A program made the translations under genes and the position numbers. A stretch of 64,000 bases of DNA from JACKII01 sp963807085 (lineage in GTDB: Bacteria; Pseudomonadota; Alphaproteobacteria; Bin95), in NCBI GenBank assembly GCA_963807085.1, contig CAWEBB010000032.1, forward strand, positions 682,001 to 746,000. Direction: 5' to 3'. Within the stretch, counting starts at the first letter, position 1, and each line of letters starts with the position of its first letter. A model generated the notes under the pieces. It was not told the DNA's origin and did no database searches. It saw nothing but the letters and a program-made list of their open reading frames with translations. Below are positions 1 to 9,023 of this stretch, piece by piece.

Positions 1-1571
1 CGGTCGAACATGTTGCCGAACATGGCGTCGTAGACATGCGCCCGGTTCGCTGTCGCCAGATCGACCTTCGCCAGCCGCTCGTGGCTCATACGGAAAAGGC
101 ATGCAGCAGCGGCTCGCGGATCAGGTGACTAAAGCGGTCATCGGTAACAATGCCGGGAAGGTCGTCGGGCGCGACGCCGAGCGCCTCCGCATACCGGCGG
201 TTCGCCGCCCCGATCTGTGCGTGGTCGTAAGGCTGGACCTGAAATAGATACGCGCCGGCCCAACCGCGTTGCCGGTCCGGCCCTCTTTCGAGACTTCCTG
301 CATGACGGAGTTGCGGCCACTAATCACCGCCCGCACCCGGCGGCGGCCGCTGAGGGCATTCACCAGGGTCACGACATCGCGGACAAGGTCGCGCGCCTGC
401 GTCAGTGCGTGCTGGCCATCCGGCATGACCAGTTCGTCGAGCCCGTCGAACAGCAATAGCAGAGGCACCGGTGTCTGGTCGCTGAACGGATCGTGCGACT
501 TGGCGAATGACTTGGCGCGCAAGTAGGTGCGGATATCATCCTCCAGCCCCTTGCCGCTGAAATGGAAATCCCGGGCCCCGGTGGAGCGGCACGAATACGA
601 CATGCCAGTTCCGCTCGCCCGACCGCCGCGCGTCCGTGCGCATCGCCAGCGCCTTCATCAGGCTGGACTTGCCGGAGCCCGGCCCGCCGGTAATCAGGCC
701 GCACCCGGCCATCCGGATCGTCCGGCCCCACCAGCCAGGCGTCGAGGTCGTCGTCGATGCTCTGGATGGTCTTGGTCTTGTACTTCCTCCGCTGGCCGGA
801 TCGGACCTCTTCGAACTCGACCTCTTCACCATCGGTGTCACCGTCCTCCGCCGGGACCGCCACATTTGCCGAAAGCGGCACGTAAACCCGGGCGAGCGGG
901 AAGGCATATTCGCCTTGCTTCTCGAAAATCGGGTAGGTCCATTCGTGCGCAATCACATTGGCGCTGTAGCGGTCCCAATCCGCCGCCCGTCTGTTCCGCC
1001 TCGACGAAGGGCCCTTCGGTCGCACCGATGACCTTGCCATAGCGCTCCTGATTGTCGGCATAGAGCCCGTGCATATGGTGCACGAACACGGCGGGAAGCG
1101 GACTCAGGCGGTCCGTACCACTCATCCTTGCTGCCGCCCCGCCCATCCAATGGTTTGCCAGTTCCTTCCGCACGATATCCACCAGCGGAAAGGCCCGCGG
1201 CTCGTAAAAAAAGCTGCGGTCGATGGTGATGTCGTCCGACAGCAGGGTAACGCTTTCCTGCATGTGCCCCGCCTGGCTCTTCGCCAGCCGTCCGCCCAAT
1301 TGCAGCACTGTCAGCGCCAGCGCCCCGGAGATCCACTCAAAGGCAAGTGTTCCTTCGAGTTGTCTTCCGCGCGCAGGGCTTCGTTCATGTCCGTGAGCTT
1401 AGCAATCGCGTTCGCGCCGAAATCGAAGCCCGGCCGGGAAGCGGCAAGCTGCCCTGCCGTGGCCGACGTGGCATTCTTCTTCAGAACCCCAACTAGGGTA
1501 ATCAAGACGCTGTTGATCTTGCTCTTGGGAACCTTTGTGCGGACCTCGCCGATCCCCGCTTGCCTATTCAT
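1..1571 (-). pseudogene. NACHT-type STAND NTPase, multiply frameshifted and cut by the window edge
   Basis: Conceptual protein of the STAND/NACHT P-loop class. The ATG at 1571 is preceded by GGGGAG. An N-terminal region of unknown fold comes first. Walker A (GGPGSGKSS) lies near 657-696 and Walker B (LLLLFDGLDEL) near 433-462. Downstream text still reads like a NACHT C-terminal subdomain (REPLL, then NRAHVYDAMF) up to base 1, so the sensor part is outside. The frame changes about six times (near 1345, 980, 705, 580, 248 and 73), yet each piece continues the previous one in protein terms. Bacterial NACHT proteins include antiphage sensors, but function here is inference. Either a decayed gene or a patch of poor consensus; the retained motifs favour the latter. 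Confidence 0.6.
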
Positions 1572-1761
1572 AAGGGGGTCTCCCCATCCGTCCCGCATTC
1601 AATAGCCGCAAATGCTATCACGCCGACCGTATCCGCGTCTTCCATAAGCGGCAAGGAGCGCCGCAGCGCGGCCCTCCCATCGTTCACCCCCTTGCACCGG
1701 CTCCGAACCCGAGCGAGACTTTGCTGTCTGATCGTCTTTCCCTGGTGGAGTGCGCACGCTT

Positions 1762-3185
1762 ATGTTCGACCTAATCCTTCGCGGCGGCACCGCCGTCACG
1801 CCGCAAGGCGCGGGCCTCTATGACGTCGCCATCAAGGGCGAGCAGATCGCCGCCGTCGCCGCCCCCGGCGCCATCCCGGACGATGCGGCGGCCACGGTGA
1901 AAGACGTCTCGGACAAGATCGTCATGCCGGGCGGCATCGACCCGCATGTGCATTGCGCCTGGCACATGCCGTTGCCGGACGGCTCGGCCGTTACCTCCGG
2001 TCCGCCGGAGGATGTCTCCCGCGCCGCGCTTTGGGGCGGCACCACCATGCTGATCGACTTCGCCGCCCGCATGGAGCCGAAGCCGCTCGCCCAGGTTATC
2101 GCCGAGCGCGACCGGGATTGGGAGGGCAAATGCTATTGCGACTATGCCTATCACCTGATGCTGCTGGGCGACCTGGAGCCGGAAACGCTCGCCGAACTGC
2201 CGCCGCTGATCGAGGGCGGCTATCCGACAGTCAAGATCTTCACCACCAACATCACGCCGTCGCGCCAGGGCCGCATGGTGCATTTCGGCGACATCTGGGA
2301 GCTGTTCAAGGTGCTGACCGGCGCAGGCGGCCTCGGCGTCATCCACGCCGAGGACAACGACATCGTCATGCACATGTACGAGAAGCTGATCCGCGAGGGC
2401 CGCACCAGCTTCCACCACCTGGCCGAGGTGCACAATCAGCTGTCCGAAGACCTCTCCTTCCGCCGGATCATCCGGCTGGCGGAGGCCGAGCAGACGCCGC
2501 TCTATATGATGCACGTCTCTGCCGGCACCGGCGTCAGGGCGATCCGCGAGGCGCGGGCCAAGGGCCAGCCGATCTATGGCGAAAGCCTGCACCAGTACAT
2601 GTGCTACACGGAAGAGGACTACAAACGCCCGAACGGCCAGATGTTCCACACCTACCCTTCTCTCAAGACCCGGGAGGATCAGGGTGAGATCTGGGACGGC
2701 ACGCTCGACGGCTCGATCAATTGCGTCGCGACCGACGAGATCTGCTGCAACCTGAACATGAAGACCATCGGCAGCCGCATCGACGACACCACCGGCGGCA
2801 ATGCCGGCTGCGAGCCGCGCGTCGGCGTATGTACAACCAGATGGTGACGCGCCGCGGCTACTCGCTGGAGCGCTTCGTGGACCTGGTCAGCACGAACGCG
2901 GCCAAGATCATGGGCATGTACCCGCAAAAGGGCGCGATTGCGGCAGGCTCCGACGCCGATATCTGCGTGCTCGACCCCTCCGTGCGCGGCGAGGTAAAGG
3001 CCGAGAACCTGCACGAGACCGACTACAGCCCCTGGGAGGGCCATCCGATCTCTGGCTGGCCCTGCATGACGCTCTTGCGCGGCAAGGTCATGGTCGAGGA
3101 CGGCGCATTCCACGGCGACCTCGCGGACGGCAAATACATCAAGCGCAGCGTGCCCCAGACCATCCGGGAAGCGCCGGCGCTATAA
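1762..3185 (+). CDS. D-hydantoinase/dihydropyrimidinase-family amidohydrolase, one frameshift
   Basis: Cyclic-amidase of the hydantoinase/dihydropyrimidinase family, which opens hydantoin or dihydropyrimidine rings using a binuclear metal site. Visible ligands in order: DPHVH near residue 60, a lysine in PTVKIFTT suited to carboxylation, HAED, MHVSAG and the aspartate of VATDE. About 474 residues after repair, normal for the family. One base appears missing at about 2828: the frame runs to EPRVGV and resumes as MYNQMVTRRG. ATG 1762 is preferred over the in-frame GTG at 1750 because GGTGGAG sits 11 nt upstream of it. It lies 12 bp before an acyl-CoA dehydrogenase, so the two are probably co-transcribed. 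The exact substrate cannot be told. Confidence 0.8.
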
Positions 3186-3197
3186 AGGAGATACCTC

Positions 3198-4427
3198 ATG
3201 GACCTTGCCTTTGCGCCTGAAGACGCCGCCTTCCGCCAGGAAGTCCGCACCTTCCTTGCGGACAAACTGCCGGACCGGCTGCGCTACAAGGTCGAGAACG
3301 GCGTCGAGCAGCAATACGACGACATGCTGGAATGGCACAAGATCCTGGCCAGGCAGGGTTGGGTCGCGCCGAACTGGCCTGCCGAGCATGGCGGCCCTGG
3401 CTGGACGCTGACGCAGAAATACATCTTCGACGAGGAGATGGGCCTGGCCGGCGCGCCGCGCATCGTCTCGTTCGGCATCAATATGTGTGGGCCGGTGCTG
3501 ATGGCCTTCGGCACCGAGGAGCAGAAACGGCGCCACCTGCCGCCCATGCTGGCGGGCGAGGAAATCTGGTGCCAGGGCTACAGCGAGCCGGGCGCGGGCA
3601 GCGACCTCGCCAGCCTCAAGACGGAGGCGGTGCGCGCCTATGATGATGAAATGGGCGACCATTACGTCGTCAACGGCTCCAAGATCTGGACGACCAAGGC
3701 GCACTGGGCCGACTGGGTCTTCCTGCTGGTGCGCACCGGCAAGTTCGAGAAGCGGCAGCAGGGTATCTCGTTCCTGCTGGTGGACATGAAGACGCCAGGC
3801 ATCGAAATCCGCCCGATCCACCTGCTCGACGGCCTGCACGAGACCAACCAGGTCTTTTACACCGACGTGCGCGTGCCGGTGGAAAACCTGGTCGGCGTCG
3901 AGCATGAGGGCTGGAGCATCGGCAAGTACCTGCTGGCGCACGAGCGCATGGGCGGAGGCTCGCTCGGCCAGCACAAGGCGCTGCTGCGCCAGTTGAAGTA
4001 TATCGCGGGCCAAGAGGGTGCGAACGGCGAGGAGCCGCTGGCGGATGACCCGGACTTCGCCCGCGAGATCGCGTCCATCGAGATTGAACTCGGCACGTTG
4101 GAGGCTTTTAATCTGCGCGCCATCGACAAGGTCAGCCGGGCAGGCGACCTAGGCGCGCAGGCGCTGGGCATGGAGGCGAACGTCTTCAAGATCCGCAACA
4201 CCGAAATCCAGCAACGCCTGACCGAGTTGAAGGTGCACGCGCTTGGCTACTACGCGAACCCCTATGTTTTCGGCGCGCTGACCCAGGGCTGGAACGAGCC
4301 GCCCATTGGCGCGGAGTACGCGAACGGCGCGAGCCCGGCGTATTTCCACTTCCGCAAGGTCTCGATCTATTCCGGCTCGAACGAGATCCAGCACAACATC
4401 ATTTCGAAGGCTCAATTGGGTCTGTAA
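3198..4427 (+). CDS. Acyl-CoA dehydrogenase family protein
   Basis: FAD-dependent acyl-CoA dehydrogenase, 409 residues, with the usual N-terminal helical, central beta and C-terminal helical domains. Family signatures include GYSEPGAGSDLASL in the FAD/substrate region and a C-terminal IYSGSNEIQHNI. The position that in medium-chain enzymes carries the catalytic glutamate (YEGT-type motif) reads YSGS here, so the base may be elsewhere or this may be one of the atypical subfamilies. AAAGGAG precedes the ATG. It follows the hydantoinase by 12 bp. The last ~80 bp of the gene recur in decayed form at about 5048-5115, the scar of a tandem duplication. Substrate chain type cannot be read from the sequence. 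Confidence 0.88.
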   Translation: MDLAFAPEDAAFRQEVRTFLADKLPDRLRYKVENGVEQQYDDMLEWHKILARQGWVAPNWPAEHGGPGWTLTQKYIFDEEMGLAGAPRIVSFGINMCGPVLMAFGTEEQKRRHLPPMLAGEEIWCQGYSEPGAGSDLASLKTEAVRAYDDEMGDHYVVNGSKIWTTKAHWADWVFLLVRTGKFEKRQQGISFLLVDMKTPGIEIRPIHLLDGLHETNQVFYTDVRVPVENLVGVEHEGWSIGKYLLAHERMGGGSLGQHKALLRQLKYIAGQEGANGEEPLADDPDFAREIASIEIELGTLEAFNLRAIDKVSRAGDLGAQALGMEANVFKIRNTEIQQRLTELKVHALGYYANPYVFGALTQGWNEPPIGAEYANGASPAYFHFRKVSIYSGSNEIQHNIISKAQLGL

Positions 4428-4479
4428 AAAATCGTGCTCACATCAATCACTTTCTGCGGCGGAATTTTATCGATTCCAC

Positions 4480-4507
4480 TTGCCCGCCATTGCATTTGGC
4501 ATATAAC
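4480..4507 (+). promoter_or_regulatory. Candidate sigma-70 promoter of the small secreted protein gene
   Basis: TTGCCC at 4480-4485 and TATAAC at 4502-4507 are separated by 16 bp, close to the TTGACA/TATAAT consensus. The element lies about 95 bp upstream of the ATG at 4601, in the only gap before that gene. Predicted by eye. Confidence 0.45.
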
Positions 4508-4600
4508 TGAATATGGATGTATTGGCGGGCTAGAGCCCTTTGGGCACCAGTCGGGCAAAATCATCTAATCGATGAGAACACCTATTTAAGGATGCGTAGA

Positions 4601-4921
4601 ATGAACCGTATAACCGTTGCCGTATGTGCCAGTGTTGTAATGTTTGCGTCGAGCGCCTTCGCGCAACAGGAAGACGTATGCAAACCGCAGGTCGAAGCCA
4701 AGCTGAAAGAAGCTGGTATCGAGTGGAGCCAACTGAAGAATGTTCAGTGGGACGTTGATACCTGGAACAGTAACAAGCCGGACCCGGAAATCAGCGGCTA
4801 TCAATTTTTTGCCCAGCCAGAGAGCTGTTCTGAGGGCAGCATCCTCATTGAAATGGATGATGATTGCCGGATCAGCGACGCCAGAGCGCGGGGCGGCTGC
4901 ACTGTGGCCGGTTGGAATTAA
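4601..4921 (+). CDS. Small secreted cysteine-containing protein, unknown function
   Basis: 106 residues starting at the ATG at 4601 (AAGGA about 9 nt upstream). The first ~21 residues form a signal peptide (MNRITVAVCASVVMFASSAFA, cleavage before QQ). The mature ~85-residue part has four cysteines, in DVCKP, ESCSE, DDCRI and GGCTV, which could form two disulfides in the periplasm. I do not recognise the family. It has its own candidate promoter at 4480-4507. A degenerate second copy of its 3' half lies at about 5125-5266, so the gene was once duplicated together with the end of the upstream acyl-CoA dehydrogenase gene. The signal peptide is clear; function is unknown. Confidence 0.7.
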   Translation: MNRITVAVCASVVMFASSAFAQQEDVCKPQVEAKLKEAGIEWSQLKNVQWDVDTWNSNKPDPEISGYQFFAQPESCSEGSILIEMDDDCRISDARARGGCTVAGWN

Positions 4922-4983
4922 CGACTGCTGACTTAAGGAAGCCGTAAGCCTGTTCTCACGGCTCTATGAATTTGATGAGATGC

Positions 4984-5025
4984 TGGGCGACTACGCCAAA
5001 CCCATGGGTTCGGCGTAGTCGCCCA
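4984..5025. repeat. 42-bp near-perfect palindrome without spacer
   Basis: Two 21-nt arms, 4984-5004 and 5005-5025, are reverse complements with a single mismatch (A4998 against C5011) and no spacer. It lies between the small secreted gene and the remnant of its second copy. There is no following T-tract, so it is not a canonical terminator, though a cruciform or RNA hairpin could form. It could be a dimeric protein site or an extragenic palindromic element. Confidence 0.7.
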
Positions 5026-5047
5026 AGCACGGAAAGAGTTGACCACC

Positions 5048-5266
5048 GTAGCGCAATACGCGAACGGCGCTGCGCCAACTTATTTTCACTTCCGAAGGTC
5101 TCGATTATTCCGACCCGAACTCGGCGTCGGACGTTAGCGGCTATCAATTTTTTTCGCAAAGCCAACGACCTGTAGTAATGGCAGTGTTGTCGTGGAAATG
5201 GATCAGGGCTGCCGGATCAGCGACGTCGATCCCCGTCGCGGCTGTACCCTGCCTGGCACGAATTAA
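5048..5266 (+). pseudogene. Duplication remnant: acyl-CoA dehydrogenase tail fused to the 3' end of the small secreted gene
   Basis: Bases 5048-5115 match, with changes, the end of the acyl-CoA dehydrogenase gene around 4312-4385, including the shared run ATACGCGAACGGCGC-like and ATTCCGACCCGAA-like stretches. From about 5125 the sequence matches the small secreted gene from SGYQFF onward and, in one frame, ends CRISDVDPRRGCTLPGTN and TAA at 5264-5266, parallel to the intact copy. The start, signal peptide and most of the intervening ~400 bp are missing. The junction lies where both parents carry a CCGRACCCGRA-like stretch, so deletion by short homology is plausible. From 5267 to 5590 I see nothing coding. 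Confidence 0.65.
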
Positions 5267-5590
5267 AGGGCCGATCGTCCTGACCGGATTGCCGGGCGCC
5301 ATTTGGAGAATGCCTCAGGGACTTATTCGAGCGTGGACGAGATCTGGCACTCTGTCCTCGCCAAGCCACCCACGGGAATTGTAACGCTTGACGGGAGACC
5401 CCACGTTACCCCTACCCATTGATGTCTGAAATGGTATCGCGCTCGGGGCATGGTGGAGGCGTTCAATTCAAGCCTTGGGAGCACCCCGATTCCAACCTGA
5501 ATGGCACAATGCTCGTTTCTGGCATGCAGGCCAGGGTGCCGTCCCATTCACTGGACCCGCGGAGAAGCGGCCAACAAAGAGGAGTTTCCG

Positions 5591-6256
5591 ATGAGTCACA
5601 CCTTGCCCGTGCTCGACATCGCGGAGGTAACCCACGATGTTCGCCGCATTCGCCTGCAAAAGCCGGATGGTTACAAGTTCGTCCCTGGTCAGGCAACGGA
5701 AGTGGCGGTCGATAAGGATGGCTGGCGCGAAGAGAAACGGCCCTTCACCTTTACCTGCCTGCCAGAGGACACCTACCTGGAATTCACGATTAAAATCTAT
5801 CCAGATCACGACGGCGTCACCGGCCAGATCGGCAAGCTGCACAACGGCGACCATCTGATCCTGGAAGACCCCTGGGGCACAATCCAGTACAAGGGCAAGG
5901 GCTGCTTTGTCGCCGGCGGCGCGGGCATAACCCCCTTCATCGCGATCATCCGCGACCTGAAGAGAAACGGAGAGTTGGAGGGGAATACGCTGATCTTCTC
6001 CAACAAGGCGGAGCGGGACATTATCCTGCGCAAAGAATTCGAGCAGTCAAAGGAGCTTAAGTGCCTATTCACGGTGACTGATCAGCCGAATTCTGACCTG
6101 CCCAATACCTTCATCGACAAAGGCTATCTGCAAAAGCACATCCAGGACTTCCGTCAGAATTTCTATGTCTGCGGCCCGCCACCGATGATGGACCAGGTCA
6201 TGGACGCGTTGAAGGAATTGGGCGCAGACCCTGACTCCCTGACATTCGAAGAGTAG
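5591..6256 (+). CDS. Ferredoxin/flavodoxin reductase-type FAD/NAD(P)-binding oxidoreductase
   Basis: 221-residue protein of the ferredoxin-NADP reductase superfamily, without a 2Fe-2S domain. The N-terminal half is the FAD-binding barrel (GQATEVAV, then KRPFTFTCL in the RxYS-like position). The C-terminal half is the NAD(P) module, with GGAGITPFIAII near residue 110 and the terminal YVCGPPPMMDQVMDAL motif. The ATG at 5591 is chosen for the strong AGGAG 6-9 nt upstream; an earlier in-frame start at 5501 lacks such support. It stands alone, with no obvious partner oxygenase next to it. It probably passes electrons from NAD(P)H to a small acceptor, which cannot be named. Confidence 0.82.
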   Translation: MSHTLPVLDIAEVTHDVRRIRLQKPDGYKFVPGQATEVAVDKDGWREEKRPFTFTCLPEDTYLEFTIKIYPDHDGVTGQIGKLHNGDHLILEDPWGTIQYKGKGCFVAGGAGITPFIAIIRDLKRNGELEGNTLIFSNKAERDIILRKEFEQSKELKCLFTVTDQPNSDLPNTFIDKGYLQKHIQDFRQNFYVCGPPPMMDQVMDALKELGADPDSLTFEE

Positions 6257-6361
6257 CGTCCGGCAGCCGCGCGTCATGGTCTTATGGACTTTCGCGATGG
6301 CGGCAAGCGGGGATAAAGTGACGGCGATTGCCATCACCGAACTACCTGACAGGAATTGCCC

Positions 6362-7258
6362 ATGCCCCGCGCGCCCTCCACCCAAGGCGTTGAGATTGAA
6401 TACCTGACCTATGGCCCGGATGACGGTCCGGCGTTGTTGCTGGTTGGCGGTTTGGGGGTCCAGATCCCGTCCTGGTCCGAACGTCTCGTGCAGGAACTGG
6501 CTGGCCGCGGCTTTCGCGTCATCGCCTATGACAACCGCGACTGCGGCCTCTCGACGCGGTTCGACGATTGGGGTCCGGCGGACATCGCTACCGCCTTCAA
6601 GCAGGCCCGCGCCAAGCAAGAGGTGAAGGCGCCTTACAAGCTGGAGGATATGGCCGACGACGGCGCGGCAGTGCTCGACCATTTGGGCGTGGTCAAGGCC
6701 CACATCGTTGGCAGTTCCAACGGCGGCGCCATTGCCCAGATCTTCGCCTACCGCCACCGCGACAAGACGGCGTCCCTCGTTTCGATCATGGCGACCAGCG
6801 GCCGGCGCGGCCTGCCCCGTCCGAGCGAGAAGGCCAATGAATGGCTCGCCAAGCCGCGCAACCCTGCCGGAACGCGGGAGGGCGCCATGGAAGACGCGCT
6901 CGCCACCGCGGCCATCAACGGCTCGCCGGGCTTTTCGCGCAATGAGGATGCGATCAAGCAAAAGGCAGCAGCGCTCTATGACCGCGCCTTCTATCCCGCA
7001 GGCTCGTCCCGCCATCTGTTGGCCAGCATCGCCAGCGCCGACGGCCGGGTCGAGCATTTGCCCAGCATCACCGCCCCGACGCTGGTGATCCACGGCAAGG
7101 AAGACCCACTGGTGCCGGTCGCGGCAGGCCAGGATTTGGCCGACACCGTTCCGAACACCGATATGCTGGTGATCGCGGGCATGGCGCATGATTATCCTGA
7201 CGCCGCCTGCGGCCGCATCGCCAGCGCGATAACCGCGAACACGGCCCGGGCGCACTAG
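6362..7258 (+). CDS. Alpha/beta-fold hydrolase
   Basis: 298 residues with the alpha/beta hydrolase layout. The oxyanion-side motif is LLVGGLG, the nucleophile elbow GSSNGG has Ser near residue 120, the acid lies in VIHGKEDPLVP and the catalytic His in GMAHDYP. AGGAA lies 6 nt before the ATG at 6362. Members of this group hydrolyse esters or related bonds and often act on small signalling or xenobiotic molecules; the substrate here is unknown. It stands as a single gene, with an apparent promoter gap before and an iron-box-like operator after it. The fold assignment is firm, the specific function is not. Confidence 0.82.
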   Translation: MPRAPSTQGVEIEYLTYGPDDGPALLLVGGLGVQIPSWSERLVQELAGRGFRVIAYDNRDCGLSTRFDDWGPADIATAFKQARAKQEVKAPYKLEDMADDGAAVLDHLGVVKAHIVGSSNGGAIAQIFAYRHRDKTASLVSIMATSGRRGLPRPSEKANEWLAKPRNPAGTREGAMEDALATAAINGSPGFSRNEDAIKQKAAALYDRAFYPAGSSRHLLASIASADGRVEHLPSITAPTLVIHGKEDPLVPVAAGQDLADTVPNTDMLVIAGMAHDYPDAACGRIASAITANTARAH

Positions 7259-7304
7259 CTCTCGGGCGGCGGATTGCGGGTAGGCGGGCGCGCACACTTG
7301 GCGG

Positions 7305-7334
7305 TTGACACGGTGAGAATAATTCGCATTCTCA
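7305..7334 (+). promoter_or_regulatory. Fur/Irr-like palindromic operator overlapping a promoter
   Basis: A consensus -35 TTGACA (7305-7310) is followed directly by a perfect 7-bp inverted repeat, TGAGAAT (7314-7320) and ATTCTCA (7328-7334), with spacer AATTCGC. GAGAAT/ATTCTC-type repeats of this spacing resemble ferric uptake regulator boxes. The palindrome covers the -35/-10 interval, so a bound repressor would block transcription of the two genes at 7373-8945, one of which belongs to an iron-associated family. Confidence 0.6.
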
Positions 7335-7372
7335 CGCGCATTCGTGACAGCCGTGTGATCCTGGAGAAATTG

Positions 7373-8278
7373 ATGCCTCGGAATGAAAAGCCCATCCGCC
7401 TCGTCCGGCCCCGCCTTTGGACGGCGCTGGGGACGCTCGCCGCAGCGGGCCTGGCAAGCGGACTCTCGCTTCCCGCCAATGCTTCGGGTGAACACGCGCA
7501 GCGGGAGGTTGCCGATATATCGGTCGCTGCAGCCGACATGTCGAAAACCACCCGCACGAAAGGCGAAGGAGAGGGCGACGGCGAGAGCAAGGTGATTGTA
7601 AAAGAGGCCGGCGGTGAAGGCGGCGAAGGCGAAGGTGGCAGCGCAGCCGGCACTACGGAAGCGGATTTTCTCGCCTCCCTCGGTTTCATGGAAGGTCATC
7701 TGCGGGCGGGGATGAAGCTCTATGAAGAAGGGGACCTGGCGGCTGCCAAAACCCATATGGGGCATCCGATCAAGGAGAAATACGGCGCGGTTGCGGAAGT
7801 ACTCGAGGAACGCGGCTTCGGCGACATGAAGGCGATGATCGTTACCCTGTCCGATGCGGCGGAGGCCGAGGAGCCTTACGGTAAACTCGAGCCGCTCTTC
7901 GACCACATCTCTGCCCGCATTGACGCAGTCGGCGATGCTTCGCCCGGCGGTGCTGCGGCCGAGTTGCGCTCGCTCGCGCTGTTAACCCGGATCGCGGCCG
8001 ACGAATATGCCGCGGGAACGGAAGGCGGGAAAATCTCCAACCTGCACGAATACCAGGATGCCTGGGGCTTTTTGCGGGCCGTGGAGGTAAGGGCGTCCGC
8101 TTTTGCGGAATCGAGCGACCCCGAGGTGGCCGAGGCGGGAAAAACCATCCTGGAGCAGGTGCGGAGCCTCGATAAGGCGTTCGGCGATATTCAGGGCGAG
8201 GGGGACATGGAGATGGACCCGGCGCTTCTTTATGGCGCCGCCGCGCATATGGAAATCGCAGCCCTCGGCGCTTCGTAG
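7373..8278 (+). CDS. Exported helical protein with His-rich motif, possibly iron-regulated
   Basis: 301 residues from the ATG at 7373 (GGAG 7 nt upstream). A basic N-terminus followed by a hydrophobic stretch ending in LPANASG suggests export. A low-complexity Gly/Glu-rich linker (GEGEGDGE, GGEGGEGEGG) occupies roughly residues 60-95. The rest looks all-helical and carries a histidine pattern around FMEGHLRAGMKLYEEGD and THMGHPIKEKY that could bind metal. I do not recognise a named family. It follows the Fur-like operator and ends 7 bp before a PiuC-type hydroxylase, so a role in iron or metal handling in the periplasm is inferred from context only. Confidence 0.65.
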   Translation: MPRNEKPIRLVRPRLWTALGTLAAAGLASGLSLPANASGEHAQREVADISVAAADMSKTTRTKGEGEGDGESKVIVKEAGGEGGEGEGGSAAGTTEADFLASLGFMEGHLRAGMKLYEEGDLAAAKTHMGHPIKEKYGAVAEVLEERGFGDMKAMIVTLSDAAEAEEPYGKLEPLFDHISARIDAVGDASPGGAAAELRSLALLTRIAADEYAAGTEGGKISNLHEYQDAWGFLRAVEVRASAFAESSDPEVAEAGKTILEQVRSLDKAFGDIQGEGDMEMDPALLYGAAAHMEIAALGAS

Positions 8279-8285
8279 ACGCATC

Positions 8286-8945
8286 ATGATCCACGTGCTC
8301 GACCGGGTGCTCGACGCCTACGAGGTGGAGGCCCTGCGGAAAGCGTCCGCCGGCCTGTCCTACGAGGATGGCCGGCGGACCGCGGGCCGGTATGCCGAAG
8401 CCGTCAAGAACAACGAACAGGCGGTGGATTCGTCCAAACGGGCGGCGATACTCGAAAAGGTCAGGCTGGCTCTGGAGGAAAGCCCGCTGGTGCGCTCTGC
8501 CGCCCGCCCGCGCCGCTACGCCCGGATGCTGGTGTCCCGCTACACGCCCGGCATGGAGTACGGGTTCCACGTGGATGACGCGGTCATCAACAACAGCCGT
8601 ACCGATGTCTCATTTACCCTGTGCCTGTCGCGCGAGAGTGACTATGCGGGCGGAGAGTTGATCATCGACGAATTGCTGGAACAGCGCTCCATCCGGCTGG
8701 ATGCCGGGCAGATGATACTGTACCCGTCGGACACGCTGCACCGCGTGGCGCCGTTGACGGAGGGCATGCGGCTGGCGGTGGTCGGCTGGATCACCAGTTG
8801 GGTGCCGGACGCGTCCCGCCGCGCCATCCTGTTCGACCTGGACCAGGCTGCCGCCGAAATCCACGCCGCGGCCGGCGCGACGCCGGTATTTGACCGGTTG
8901 CAGCGGGCCAAAACCAACCTGCTGCGCATGTGGGCGACCGGGTAG
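8286..8945 (+). CDS. Fe(II)/2-oxoglutarate-dependent PKHD-type hydroxylase (PiuC/YbiX family)
   Basis: 219 residues, close to the usual ~225 for PiuC/YbiX. The double-stranded beta-helix iron site is visible: FHVDD supplies the H-x-D pair near residue 98 and LHRVAP the distal His, followed by an arginine (EGMRLAVVGW) for 2-oxoglutarate. The N-terminal motif MIHVLDRVLDAYEVEALR is typical. The family is usually linked to siderophore receptors and is Fur-regulated in Pseudomonas; its substrate is not established. Here it follows an exported protein rather than a TonB receptor and lies downstream of the palindrome at 7314-7334. The ATG at 8286 is the first in-frame start after the preceding stop. 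Confidence 0.88.
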   Translation: MIHVLDRVLDAYEVEALRKASAGLSYEDGRRTAGRYAEAVKNNEQAVDSSKRAAILEKVRLALEESPLVRSAARPRRYARMLVSRYTPGMEYGFHVDDAVINNSRTDVSFTLCLSRESDYAGGELIIDELLEQRSIRLDAGQMILYPSDTLHRVAPLTEGMRLAVVGWITSWVPDASRRAILFDLDQAAAEIHAAAGATPVFDRLQRAKTNLLRMWATG

Positions 8946-9023
8946 GCGATGGCGGAAGGGGTGCCAATGGAGCGCCGGTATAGTACAAGCGCCCCTCCCG
9001 TCCCGGATTAGAAAGCCCCGCCC

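Noticed and set aside
5267..5590. Coding or RNA gene in the 324-bp gap before the flavin reductase
   Set aside because: Short open frames there lack start sites and motifs, and no tRNA or riboswitch-like fold was recognised.
6065..7906. 613-residue open frame opposite the reductase and hydrolase genes
   Set aside because: It spans two clear genes on the other strand and an intergenic operator; no motif or ribosome site supports it.
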